From: Thamnaconus septentrionalis
Lineage: Eukaryota; Chordata; Actinopteri; Tetraodontiformes; Monacanthidae
Assembly: GCA_009823395.1 (NCBI GenBank)
Contig: CM020501.1
Coordinates: 13,415,361-13,479,360 of the forward strand
Direction of reading: 5' to 3'
DNA: 64,000 nt
The translations under genes were made by a program, and so were the position numbers. This document shows, in pieces, positions 39,476 through 52,500 of the stretch. The notes under the pieces are model-generated. The model had not been told where the DNA came from. It saw only the letters and a list, made by a program, of their open reading frames with translations, and did not search any database. Numbering within the stretch: position 1 is the stretch's first letter; the number at the start of each line of letters is the position of its first letter.

Positions 39476-39566
39476 CTTGGAGCGCAAACAAAGACAACCT
39501 CAGCCGTCAAACAAGGCATTGTGTGTTTCATGTGTGCGTGTAATACGCGTGACAACATTTCTTTAC
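39476..39566 (-). other. 91-bp intron splitting the first GluN2 coding exon
   Basis: Runs GTAAAG to CTCCAAG on the minus strand with a pyrimidine-rich 3' half (TTGTCTTTGTTTGCGCTCC) and a CTGAG branch-point-like motif. It falls in phase 0 between ITQ and VCELL. Joining the flanks restores the uninterrupted GluN2 family alignment (TDPKSVITQ-VCELL), which supports it being a real intron. It is short but within the normal range for teleost mini-introns. Confidence 0.85.
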
Positions 39567-39791
39567 CTGTGTGATTACAGACTTGGGGTCAGTCTGGTTG
39601 ATCCGCAGTGCTACAACGGAGACGTCGAGCGGGTCTTCAGGGCGCCGGGGCGGGCGGAGCTGCTGGTCGGAGACATGGCGTGTCTGGCCCATGATCACAC
39701 CCACGGTGAGACCTGGAGGCTTCTGGGAAGCCACGGGCACCATCATCTGGGAGAGTAGGAGCAAGATCCAGCCCACTACACCCATCATACC
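39567..39791 (-). CDS. grin2a: grin2a-like NMDA receptor GluN2 subunit, first coding exon
   Basis: Start of a glutamate-gated NMDA receptor GluN2 subunit, a plasma-membrane cation channel at excitatory synapses. The coding part runs from ATG at 39788 to 39567 (74 codons, phase 0). Residues 1-21 form a hydrophobic signal peptide (WILLLLSQ core, probable cleavage near VAS|QK). The amino-terminal domain begins after it. The segment PLDVSVVAL..NQTDPKS.IT matches mammalian GluN2A (PLDVNVVAL..NRTDPKS.IT) far better than GluN2B, 2C or 2D. N64-Q-T is a glycosylation sequon at the place of human N75. A second Met directly follows the first; either could initiate. Upstream is a pyrimidine-rich acceptor ending TTTTTAG|GGT at 39792/39791, so the 5'UTR is spliced in. 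The exon ends CACAG|GTAAAG at 39567/39566. Residues equivalent to human H42 and H44 are Gln35 and Arg37. The duplicate (grin2aa or grin2ab) cannot be resolved from this exon. Confidence 0.88.
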
Positions 39792-39890
39792 CTAAAAACA
39801 CAGAGGGACAAAACAAAAAAAGTCAAAGTCTCCGTCTTGTCCTCTTGCCATGTTCTCAAGCAAGACTTTGTATCCCAGCTCACTCTAAAC

Positions 39891-40076
39891 CAGTGGTTCC
39901 CCACTGGTGGAGTCTCAGAGCGCATATTTTTTTCCTTATCACAAAGTCGTGACCCCAGAAATAAAAACGGTGTGTGGGGGAGAGGAGTCGGGGGGAATTG
40001 CCCACGAAGCCACGACCCAATCAAAACAACTCTTGGACCCACCTCTGGGTCGTGACCCACCAGTTGAGAAACACTG
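39891..40076. mobile_element. Non-autonomous hAT element
   Basis: A 186-bp element bounded by CAGTGGTT... and ...AAACACTG, with inverted terminal segments (ACTGGTGG / CCACCAGT). It is flanked by 8-bp direct repeats CTCTAAAC (39883-39890) and CTTTAAAT (40077-40084), two mismatches, the length expected for hAT transposases. It contains the paired GTCGTGACCC / GGGTCGTGAC segments shared with the copies at 35431 and 5889. Sits about 100 bp upstream of the grin2a ATG-exon acceptor. Confidence 0.75.
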
Positions 40077-40389
40077 CTTTAAATGGCCGGCAGGAAGGCT
40101 GCCGCTATCAGGGTGTCTTGTGGGTAATGACGGATAAATTGTGAGGCGGCTGAAATAAACGGTCTTAAAAAAAAAAGAAAATACAGCCAATAAACACAGC
40201 TCTTCACCTTTCAACATGTTGTTAGGTGGGTGTATGTTCCAATTGAAATCCTATAAACCTGCAATCACCGTCGCATGATTTTATGGCTCCGGACATCACT
40301 TAACATGCAGTTTACATCCATCCGTTGAGACCGGTCCTGGTCCTCTTTCAGAAATGTGTAATCCGGCAATTTGTTTACACCGAAGGCTT

Positions 40390-40492
40390 GGGGTGTAATT
40401 GCTTCAATCTATCAGGCCACATTTTCATTCATGCATTTTTCGCAAATGAAGTAGCTCCGCAGGGTCTTTGGATGACAACGCAAATTAGGCTC
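40390..40492. repeat. Related block pair, copy 1
   Basis: About 100 bp sharing long exact words with 42410-42514: CCACATTTTCATTC, AGCTCCGCAG and CAAATTAGGCT in the same order and spacing. By eye roughly three quarters of positions are identical. The family is not recognised. Either an old local duplication or two copies of a repeat. Confidence 0.6.
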
Positions 40493-42409
40493 AAATTACT
40501 GAAGCTGCCCCATCAAACTGAGATCAGTTTCAGTGCATCACTAAATCAATGAAATCAAATTTTTGCAGCACGTCATCTCTTGCTTGATATAATAACTCTT
40601 GTAACGTCACACTGGTTTAAGGCTTCGGGGGGGAAAAAGTATCCTACATAGTGCTGCCAGTATATTTTATGAGTTTTTGGCTGTGAGACAGCAGTTCTAA
40701 CCCATTAGTTAGAAATGCCACTCAGATAAAACAGCCAAATTAAAATATATAACTCAAATCTAGTGGTGGAACCATAATGTGCAAACTAAATTATAGGCTA
40801 ATGACAGGTGAGAGAGGGTTCCGAGGCTTTCCCGTCCCACTTCTGCCATCCACCATTCAACACCAAGGGGACTACTACATGGAAGCTAGCTTCATTGTTG
40901 CTGTGGTGCTAATTTGGCTTCACGAGCTGCCCCAAATCTCTCTTACACTGTCTGGCTTTGTTTGAACATAATCTACGCCTGTAGGCAGTGTTCAAAATAA
41001 ATTGTAAGCTATTAATGGATAAAATAAACCCTGAAATAAATGTAATCTGATTTCACCCCAGTCGTGAGGCCAACGAGGGGAAAGGATTTCCAACTGCTAA
41101 AGGCACGAAAGTGTCTAAATCAATAAATAACAGTTACCGCAATGAAAATAGAAGAAGAAAAATGTTTCTACCTTTTATTCAATTGAAAGACCAAAATAAT
41201 ACAGAGGCGTTTAACATCCTCTTCCTGGCTCGGCTTCAAGCGTGTTACCTTTTTACTGTAATGTGAGCACATCTACGAGAAGCAGATGAGCAGAGGAAAT
41301 GCAGTGTGAAATGCCTTGGGCTGATGGAGAGCTAATGAAACCGTGATGCAAATGCTACGTTGCATCTCAGCCAATTTTTTACACCACCACAGTCCAGCAG
41401 AGCTGAAAAAAACCACCCTGGAAGGAAACATCACATCCACAAAATCAGTCGACTGTCTCTGCATCTCCATCCCCTGCCCCCCACCTCACCCCCGGCACTG
41501 GATGTTTTCTTACCCTACCTCCATGTCTGCTAATCATTCTCATCAAAATTCGTCATCACTGATGTATCTGAACTCTCTGGTTAAAACCAATCTGCCTTTT
41601 GCAGCTGGCTTAATGTGTGTATCTGATTCATGTCATCTCACACCCGGGCTAATCAGGCCAGTTAGTCTAGTTAGTACTTTCCCAGCTTGCTCTCCTCACC
41701 CTGGTGCCCACAGACTAGCCTCCAGCTCTAGCAGCACTTAGCATACGCCGCAAAATCACACACCGCTACACTCCTGTCCCAGGGAATTAGTGTCAGCTCC
41801 AACCAATGGGACAAGATTACGCTCACTCTCCCGGAGTTAGCGTCCAAGCTAACATCACTAAGAGCCAGAGTGTGCTGTAGCGCTCCCAAAGTGGTCAGCG
41901 TAGCTGAAAACTTTGGGCGACTGAGCGTTTCTTCCTGTCTCAGAGAATCTGCATTTGTGGTGAAAAACATATCCGCTGACTCTTGTGATTAGCTTCCGGA
42001 GGAAATGTCACATGGGCATAACCATTTCCACTTTGTTAGCATTTATGCTAATATTTCCACAAAACCGACAACGCAGAATGCAAATAATCCTACAGTAGTC
42101 AGCTGCATGTCGGGAGGTTTCGTACCCTACCAACACTGGAAACAACAAGTTCTTTGTTTAAAAATCAGCAAATGTTGTGTTTTTCCATTACATAATGAAA
42201 GATTTGTGAAAACAATTTCTCTGTTGAAGCTTGATACAATGCAACGGGCGCGCAAATAAACGCTGACATTCAGAGGCACCAAAAAGTTGCTCCGGTGACA
42301 ATGAATCAGAGGACGTCCATGTAACAAAGCCCAGAGAGAATTTCATCTGATATAAGCACATTTTTTGGTTCAACAATGTTGGGCCTTATGCCTATTACAT
42401 AAAAGGCCT

Positions 42410-42514
42410 GTGGGTGTGATTGCTTAAATGTATTGGTCCACATTTTCATTCTGTCTTTCTTCGGCAATGAAGCAGCTCCGCAGAGTGTCTCTAGATGACA
42501 GCACAAATTAGGCT
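42410..42514. repeat. Related block pair, copy 2
   Basis: Counterpart of 40390-40492, same orientation, about 2.02 kb away. Similarity may continue weakly afterwards (ATCARTTTCAGT after both). Confidence 0.6.
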
Positions 42515-44448
42515 GTGGGTTATGTTAGCCTTGTTTCCTCAAAGTGGTGAAGAGATACTTTGAATAACAAGCCCTTGTCCTTTGCCGGCTTGAAAATTGT
42601 AAGCAAAAGAATGAGGTTAACACATCCAATGACATCAATTTCAGTTTGCTCCAGTCAGACAACAAAAACTAAACACTGACAGCACCTGCTCCGTGCTTCC
42701 CAAAGCCTTAATAAGTAACATTAGCAAGGATCTGCAGACAGAAAAAGAAATGAAATATACAAATGCATTATGTTGTATAAAAAAAATTAAGAAGAATTGT
42801 TGTGACAAAGAGGAGGACAGCATATTGTGCCAACATGACTCTATAGGATTAAAATAAAACATGACTGCTAGTTCTCATTGTATAAATAACATGCATAACA
42901 AAATTATTTCCAGTCACCATACTGTTGAATTTTACCTGACTAACTGGCATTGCAGAAAAGGAAACATTGCTGTCCATCATGAAAGCTGGAGTGTGTAGAG
43001 GCATCTTAGAATAACAGAGAAAGTCTTGCAGCTCCCCTTGGACCCCAAAAATTTTCCCTTCCGCTTCCATTTGGTTTGTTAACCAAACCACGAGGGCCAG
43101 ATTTATGTACATATTTGCACCCGTTATCTGCATTAAAAAAAACAGATTCTGATTAACTAAAGCAGCAGCTAATTATCAGTAACTGGGACTGTCTTTTAGG
43201 TGCAAATAAATGAAATCTTCAAAGATTCAGTTCTGTGGCAAAATGGGGAAGTAAATCCTGAAAGAAAATCAAGCTTGAAAGAGAAATGAAGCCATGCTGA
43301 AATTAAAATCCCCTTAAAGTGAAACTATAACTTCTCTAACCATTCACTCAAATTCCCATTAGTTTTAACTGGGACAATTGGGCACTGAAGCCCTTGTTTG
43401 CTGCCATCCTGTCAGTTGCTGTCCTGTCTATTTTTAATGCAAAACTGTATTGTTTCAGCGCTGCTTTTCTTTTTAAGAAGCTGCCACTCTTATCTAAATA
43501 ATTCAATGAAGCTCTCCTACACACAGTAATGCTGCCATGGTGATGTCTGCAGAATGTAGGCTTATTCATTATTGGCTTCTCCACCTCACCCTCCTTTAAT
43601 GCACGACTTTAACCACGCACCTGGTTTGTGTTTTCTTTTGGGTTTTTTTTAAAGCAAAAAGAATCTTTCGTGTAAAATTGCCGTGTGGATATTTGGCAAG
43701 CCTTACACGTACCAGAGCGTGCAGTCAACCACGTTTATCAAATGTCCCCATTATGTGTGCAATCCTCCTTTAAATTCTAAATGCATTTGCATGAAGTCGG
43801 GAGGCACACATCAGTGATCACACGCAAGCATGTCTCGGATGACAGGCAAACGATGCTTCCGGGCCGGTGCATCTGTTTGATAAATAACCATGAACACTGT
43901 GTGAGTCTTTTCTGGTGCTGTCTGTTTTGTATTTACTACACTGTAGAACTTAAATTAACATTGTGGTTTTTTTTTCAGTACATGAGGAGTCTCATTTGTG
44001 AAAACCTGCTAGTCTGCAAAGTAGTCGACATGTAACAAAAAGAACTATGCAAATGCTACATGTTCTGTTCTTTTAGATTCTAGCAAGAGAAAAAAATAAA
44101 GCTCATATTTTCCAGGTTATATTGGAGACTAAAAATGTTGAAAAGTGTGAAAAAAAAATTTGCACTACCACGCTGCATATGATATGCTATATCGCTTTTA
44201 CATAGGGGATTTAAAATTCTTTGCAGATGAAGTTGTGACATCTTTAACAATTTATGGGGGAAAACAAAACTCTGTTGTGGAAAATTAAGTGTGGTCTTTA
44301 AAGTTAGCCCCAACATTGATCACTGTAATCACAAATAATACATATATTTTTTTAAACCACATAACTGCTGTGGAGTTTCGCAGATGGAGGTGGTTCCACA
44401 CTGTATAGATAAAGATTAAAGCCAGTGAGGCAACGTACAGTAATACTC

Positions 44449-44685
44449 ATCCATCCATCCATTTTCTATCAGGGTTTGCCCTGCAGTCTGGGCCACATCA
44501 GTCTAAATTCACCAGTTTGTTGGAGAAACAAAGAACCATCCATGCTCACACCTACATGTGCATGTCTTTGTACTGTGGGCGGAAGCTGGAGTACCTGTAC
44601 AGAGCGCCACACAGAGAGACCCCCATCCCAAACCCCCAAGAAAACCCTTATTACTGTGAGGCCACAGTGGTAACCATTGCATGTA
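44449..44685 (-). mobile_element. Divergent SINE copy, reverse orientation
   Basis: Plus strand begins with (CATC)n then TTTTCTAT and ends CTGTGAGGCCACAGTGGTAACCA, the reverse of the tRNA-like head GGTTACCACTGTGGCCTCACAG. The middle is heavily mutated. Confidence 0.55.
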
Positions 44686-46490
44686 ATCATTAAAGCATGT
44701 TTCCACATGCACATGCAGTGTCGTCCAAGTGTCAACGAGACCCTGCAGACATAAATCTGGAACTTGCTCTACTCAAAAGAGATAACATGAATATGGCTCC
44801 CGGTTAGGAGGCTACAGTGGATATTTCTAATAAAAACATGTTGTTAACAAATTGGACTCTTATTCCAGGGACTTGGATTGCACGGCACGAGTATTATGAA
44901 GGCATGTTAGGCTTCCGTTGTATTACAGGGAATTCATTCCCAACATGAAACTCTTCATGTCACCAAAGCAGTGAACATAAAATGTGTAAATTTGGGAGAT
45001 TATTTATTCAATTTTGGGTGAACTAATAGGTCAATGACTAAGACATTCTCTATCTGCGTAGAAAGTGTGGAGGGGTCATTAAGGATGGTCACGCAGTGAG
45101 AAGCAACACGACTCCTTCTCCGCACCTCAGGAAGAGCCTGTGATTTGTGGGGGACTCTGAGAAGGTTAAAAGTTTCCGTCATTTACGAGTTTGTTTATGA
45201 TGTTGTCAAATATGAAGGTTACAGAGGAATATTTTGGAGGAAGCACTGGCAAGCTTGGCAACAGGTCGATATAAAAATGCAAATCTGCTCAAACAGCGAC
45301 TGTGCATCTGCTTGGTGGTCTCTTCCTGAGGGCTTCATCATTCTTTTAATTGCCATTTGGCACTTAATTGGTTCCAGCAGATGAAAACAGGAAAACACAG
45401 TCACGTGAAATACTGAACATGCAGGTATCTTTATGTATGACATAGCACTGAGCAGTTACTGGGATTTTTATTTCATGGTTTATAGCGATGTGTGGCCTTT
45501 CCCATGATTATAACATGTCCATTCTGAATGCAAATACTTTATCTCTCACCCCATTCATCTACTTGGCTTTTATCTGCCTTATATTATATTATCTTTGACT
45601 TGCAATTAAACGGTCCTTTATTGAATTGAGCGTGTTCCATTAGTGTTCCCACTGTTTCTTTTGTTATGAAGTGCATTTCATTTGCCTTCAGTCTGAATTG
45701 TGCAACGGATGGGAGGCTTTGTAAATATGCTGAGCAGTCACACACAGTGACAGTGTATCAGACCAAAATAATCATATCTGATACTGAGAGAAATGACTCC
45801 CTGCACCTTGAATAAGTCACAAATTGGATATCTAATTCACGCTTCACAACCCCTTTACCTCTCAAATGCTTGCCATGATCTGGGAATCATTTTCAGTGCA
45901 GCGTCTCCCTCTCACCAAACTTAATATGGATGCACTTTCACACCATGTTCTCAAATATTTTTTTTTTCTTTGACCTGGCAGTGGCAGGGTTTGTATTTTT
46001 TCAGAGATTGCTCTGCATTTACTGAGGTGTAGTGCTTATGATTATCCACCCACCAAAACGTCGAATTGAAAAACGCAAATATTTGTTGCCTTCGTTCCTT
46101 TTTTAAGGTCACTTTTTTTTTAACCTCATGTTGAGGTCTCTTTTCTGCTTGTCCCACCTGACTGCTGAGCACCCGACAGCCCTTTTTTCCACCCTCCCGT
46201 CAAAATTTTAGCAGTGCAGAGGAACGTGTGTGCATATGCATGTGTCAAGAGGTACACACTTTTGGCCAGTTCACAGCATGCTTTGGGGTTTGTGTGGAAC
46301 CAAGGGAGAAGCAGGGCCATGTTTGTGAGAGTTCCGTCATTCATATTTCACCAGTAATAAATATGAATTAACAAGGGCATCGCCAAACATGGTTGAGGAC
46401 ATACTTTTATACTTATAGGAGGAAATGAGTTGTGTGTTTTAGAAACTCTGTGTATGCGTGTATGTCCGTGCCGTGACTTTGAGGGTGTGC

Positions 46491-46538
46491 GTAAGCGTGC
46501 GTGTGTGCGTGCGTGCGTGCGTGCGTGCGTGCGTGTGT
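46491..46538. repeat. (GCGT)n microsatellite
   Basis: About ten GCGT units with GTGT flanks; alternating purine-pyrimidine. Confidence 0.9.
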
Positions 46539-49500
46539 GGGCGTAGCAGAATAAGAAGCATATGAGAGAGTCATCCCTGTGGAGGTTACTAAAAGGTAGA
46601 AGGTATGGAATGACTGAAGGGAAGAAAAGGGCATGAAAGTAAAGTCATCGTGCAATCGTACCGAGGCGGGGGAGGGTATAAGACTTTCAGGCCGTATAAC
46701 TACATTCACTTTTCACATTATATTTAACAATAGCTCTACGCTTTGTTGTATTCAATTAATCTTTATCTAATAATAAGAATATGAATAACCGGCTGAGTCT
46801 TTGGGCATTCGAATTGCTTAAGTCTTTAAATACAGAATTTCAACTGGGTGCTACTGTAAAACAAAATGCTGCACATTACAAATGCAGCTGCTCACAAACA
46901 GGGAGAACACCTGGGTTAAAGGAACACAACAGAGTATGCCAAGCTAACATGGCCAATCCTTATGAATATGTAATTTTGCTGCCTTCCTTTGAATTATTGA
47001 AAAGGACCTGAAACATTAAAATGACACAGGACAGTTGTAGATAATCATTGGTAGGCCTTGCGAGACAATCTGACGTAATGATGGAAAAACTGTCCTTTCA
47101 ATTTTTAACCAAACAGTGAATTTGTGCTCCTTTTAATGCACGAAGTGCGCCGCCGTCGTGAATGATGTATCACTGTCTGTAAGTGTCGACTTTTATTAAT
47201 GAACCAACGTTCTTCTATTAGTGAAGGAAACAAATGGACTGACAGAACTTGTTTTTTTCTCCTGGCCGATCCTGTGCGGAATGACAAACAGCAGATGACA
47301 CGCGACTGAGATAATGGGGACTTGGAAGTGCCCTTATTGAATGTGATATATTGGTGAGGGCTTTTGCACTGGCAGTTTCCGTATTCAAATAGGATCAGAA
47401 TCTCTGTGATCTTTGTTCATTTTTCAACCATGAGACCAGGTATGGAAAATTTTCTGGGAAACTGGGCGAAGCAGGCTGTTAAAATATCTCAGGTTATTTC
47501 AGTCAAACCATATTTTCAGCTTCATTCCTACACATCATCAAATGCTTCAAATCAGTTCATCCTGATGGTTGTAATTACAGTGTATTTGTATAGAAAGGGG
47601 CATCTTTTGCACTTTCAACGGTCAGTCGTTTAGATGACATTAAGTCTCCATGGTATTTATGGCCAGTGGTAATACTGGACACTGTTTCATACCCACGTGA
47701 GTGACGTGATGGATAGCGGCCTTTAAATAATGGATGATTTTATAGGCTAATCAACTTTTATATTATATAATTTGTTTAAGGCTGGTTGTAAATGCCAATG
47801 TTTGACAAAATTATTTTTTTATATTCAGGAGCTTCAGTCATGGAGTTTCTTGGATCAGGCATCTCAGCAAGGTGCCAGTGGCTGGTCAGCAGATGTTTTT
47901 TGATGTGTTGCTCATTGCGGTTAAAAACTGCACTTGGCAAGCGGGAGGAGACTAAGGTTTGAAACATTTCCTCATCCCCAGATGCTCCATCTGGCTGAGA
48001 CACCACCTGTCACCAGAGCGGAGCATTATACCTGCTGTAATATATTCTGGGTGATTCACGGATGTTTTGGGGATATTTTGGCCCCTGTGTCTCAGTTCCT
48101 GGCGGGGTCCCTGACAAGGTCGTGTAAACTCGCAGACGTGATGAATCGTGGAGCCGAGTTGAAGTCCTGCTAATGTTGATTTGATGCTTCTGAAATGAAC
48201 ATTCACATCAAGATACGCCCCAGTTCGATTTAGTCATTGTCCATTTATTTTTAATGAAGGAAATAGTCGTAAGCAGATGTGCAGCCTCTGACTCTGTCAC
48301 TTTCCTATTTGTCTTCATTTTGTGCTTTATGAGAATTCATTGGCATGCAAATGTGTATTGTAATCGCAAAACGACTCCGGATATTGCTTTTTGTCAGAAA
48401 AAAAAAAGAAAAACAAAAATGTTTTATCATATTAGTGTGTGTGTGTGTCTCCAAGGTCAGCAGCATATCCTCCAAACAATTAGTGCAGTGTGAAATGAGT
48501 ATTAAAATCTGCTTAAGTACCTCTCTGCACCGCGGTGTGCACATACCAGATGATTTACAACTCTATAATTAAAGTAACCACCTGTCTACTGCCCTTTTAA
48601 ACCCCTTTTTGGAAGACTGCGTTTTAACCACTTCACAAACTGATGGCATACAAAATGTAATGGACATCAGAATCAATAACAGCAGAGTCTGTGCTAGGCG
48701 CAAAATGTTGTGCACAAATGGGAGACAACCCTGAGGCAAAAACAACCAAAGCCATCTGAATGAGAGGACAGAAGAACACGTGCAAGCTTTAAACAAATCA
48801 ATGCAGTTAAAATAAGATCCTGTTTTTCTCCCTGTTTTTTACAAGCTCGTCGACTTCAGCTGGAACATTGTTCTCCTTTTAGCAGCGTGACAGTGATTGT
48901 GAGTGATGGGATGACAGCACACTGAGAGGGAAGAGCCACAGATGTATGCCAGGGAACTTTAACTTGCTCCACAGATTGTCCACAAGCATGAATATATAAC
49001 ATCCTCCAATTAGCTATTCAGCTGTTAAGGGCTCTAAAAAGGAATTGTAAAGCCCCTGTGTATGCTACTGACAGCCACATCTTAGGCAAGTCAAATTCAA
49101 ACGGAAAGCCTTAATAAACACTGAAGATAGATATAGTGTTTCCTTAAATCCTTGCTTTTGATGTTCATAATGATCCTTAAGTAATATCACAATGAAGCAC
49201 AAGTGTGAACTGTCCGTGGTCCTGAAATGACCAGAGACCGCAAAAGAAGAAAACCAAAGCCAAACATGATGCAGAGGAGACCAAGACATCATCAACATGT
49301 GGGGTTTTACAGTACTATAATGTAGCTGACTTGTTACCGTGTGGGGAATCACTATCACTGCCACAGTTACTAATGACTGTAATTTTTGTTTATAGCTATT
49401 AGCTTATCAACGGAATCAGAAAGGTTTCCTCTTTTTTCAGGACTCCTGGGAAAAGCAATGCCACGGTCAGGAGGACCTGTGCAGTTCTTCCTGACTTCAC

Positions 49501-52500
49501 TTCTTCTCTCAGACTATTGTTTTAGGAAAATAAAAATAAAGAACTATCATGTATTATTTTCCAGGAATGTCTTGTTCGCTGTTGGACTGCATCAATTGTC
49601 TCAGTGACACTTTGAGCTCATTTGCCCCAAAAATATATAGAAAATGAATCTGTCTGACTAATTTCCATGGAATCAGTTAGACCTCAGTAACTCACTGTGA
49701 TCACGGTTGGACACAAATGAAGTGTTGAAATTGTACTGACACCTTTATACGAATGACCTGCTCCTTTGTAGCAAGAAAAATGAAATCAACCTGGATTTAA
49801 ACATCTCAAAGCATGACAGTGATGATGAAATATCAAACTGAACCAAAGTCAAGGGCTTATGAAGCAATAAAAGAGAAACATAGGCAAATCTACTGGTTCA
49901 TGTTCATCCAGAGAGACCTAAGCATTTAATTACCCCCCCAACTGACATAAAAGCTTAAACAGCATCACTAAAGGTAACACCTAAACCTCAGAGGAAGCGG
50001 GTTGTTCTCACTCTCAAAGCCACATGTTGTGCTTGATACTAATCAAGTCAATTCAAAAGCACACTGTTCAGAGAGGCACAGTTGGAGGCTGCAAATCCAA
50101 AGTGAAGCATCCAACCATCTTGAAAGCAGCAAGACTTTCCAATGAAAGAGGAACGCTCACATCAGAGAGGAGCTTGTTTTTTTCACAATGACAACCAACA
50201 ACTGACACTAAAGCTGCAGTCGTGGCGTACGCTTTTACAACAGGGTTAAACATGTATTCAGAAATATTTCTTGTTTTTCACAGTGAAACAATATAAGCAA
50301 TTAACACCACACAACAGGCACGCTCTAAAAAAAAAAGATAATTTCACTAATGCCTGCCAACGTGTTTACCATGTCAACATGTTGCATTTCAATTAAGGTT
50401 TAATTACTTTATTTCGCCCTCTAACTGTACCCCCGCTGCATGCTCTTAGAAACGAAGGGAACCCAAGCCCTTTTTGGCTCGTGTCATGTTCAAAGACAGC
50501 GGACGAGCACTGGAAACGAGCCTCTGTCCCACTCTGCTTAATCTCCTCGCAAATCAATGAGGCAAATGAGGCTTGTCATCATTTTACCTATAATTAATTG
50601 ACCGTCCTGTTTAGATGTTTCTACAATTTTGATAGTAAGCAGTCAATATTTATAGTGATTTTATGACCACCCTGACTGGTACATGTGATTGCCAATACAT
50701 TCAATAAAAGTCATAAAGGACTGACATCTCTTTGACCTTTCTCCCGCCATCAGTTTAATCAAAAGCCCAATCAATAAAAGCATTCTAAAAAGGGCAAAAA
50801 CACAAGCGTGAATGAACAAGATGGAACAAGAATGTGGATTTAATACAGCCAGGGCTTGAAAGAATCACTTTAACATCTCCCCCAATGGCCTGCATAATCC
50901 AAACAGATGTCCTGCCCCTCAGTGTGGTACATTGAAAAGAAATATAATAACCTTGTAACAGCATTTCCCTTTTTCGAAGCCCTGCTGCAAGAAAGAGTTC
51001 AAGACATTTAAATCAACCATCCAGCTGGTCCATCTGTCTGCAACAGAGACATTTGAAATGGGCGAGTGCTTTGAAGGATTAAAATAGAAACAGAATGTCA
51101 TTTCTGATTCACAGACAAGATGTATAGGTGGCAATTTTTTTTGGTCACAGCTCTTTCATGCTTGATATGCCTCTAAATCCACCCTCAAACCACCTCTTAA
51201 CTAGGATCAAGATTACCCTGATTTTCAGACTCAGCATGCCTTTGAGTCAGGAGCAACGCGGGAATAAGTTTTAAGATTTATCAAACGAATAAAAAGAGGG
51301 TTTGATTTCCAAAACCAAATCCTAGCCCCAGCAACTGTAATTATTACTTTTACGGGTCTGAAAACCCAGTTTTCAGATTTGTTCCAATCTGATTACTGAA
51401 ATCCTATCATTAGAGTACTGAGAAACTGTGTTGGCACTAGATTAGTGTTATCTGGATTCTTTAGCGGGAGCAAACACAAGCCATATGGAACACGCTTGAA
51501 CAGGTGTACGACAAACACGTAGCTATCAGATCCTTGATAGTCACGCTGCCAGACGAGATAATGTTTAATATTATCTTTTTCATAACTCCAAAGGAGAAGC
51601 CTTTGCCCAATTAAACATCCCCAAATCCCTAAAGATCCCCAGAAAACAGCGTATTTAACACTTCATTTAAAGCCTCCAGCAAAAAAGATTCAGCGTTCGC
51701 TTCCTAAGAAAGCTGATGCTCTGTTAGACCTTCAGCATTGTTTCCAAGGGCAAAAAACCAAGGTCAGACTGAAGCAGCCTTAAATGGTAGAACCAACACT
51801 TGACAAGGGGGGCTGCCATTTTTTAACTTCGGAGTCCATTGGCAAGACAAGGCACATGTTGGCGAAAACACAGGTGAGGGCAATGGAACATAAGCTGGGC
51901 TGAAGACTTTTTTTCACATTGGTTTTGAATACTGTTAATCTATTATTGCTGTTTTTTCTACGATATATCGGTTAAATTAATTTTGTGCAACTACTCAGTT
52001 TTACATTATAGAAGGAGAAGGACTTTCAGAAAACCATCACCGCAACAGAGCATTGATATTTTTAGGCATGCAGTTGACAAATGGAAAGGATCATCAAGAA
52101 CACATCAGCCATGGCTATCTTGGTTCTAAAAATATCACTTGAAAAACCTGTATTGGTAAAACTCTGCTTAATATCACTGTGGCTCACTAACTCATTAAAT
52201 GAGACCACCGCCTGTGTTTTGATTAAATGATTAAACAGTGCACGTCCTTAAGAGGCTTTTGGGTTATTAACTTATGTCTGAGGCGGCACGATCAAACCGT
52301 CAATACCCAGAAGATCTGCGGGGGTCAAATGACTCATTATCATATGTCAGTCAGCCCTTTTTGCTGGTAATTGCGTTGAACGGCCTAATGAAAACACTTA
52401 TTTTCATCCTCCCAAGTGGCGTAGACGGGGCGTGTGACCTGTGATCGCCGGTACAAAGACAGCGACTGTGAAAGCGCGTCGTCACTTTTTTATGTCTTCA

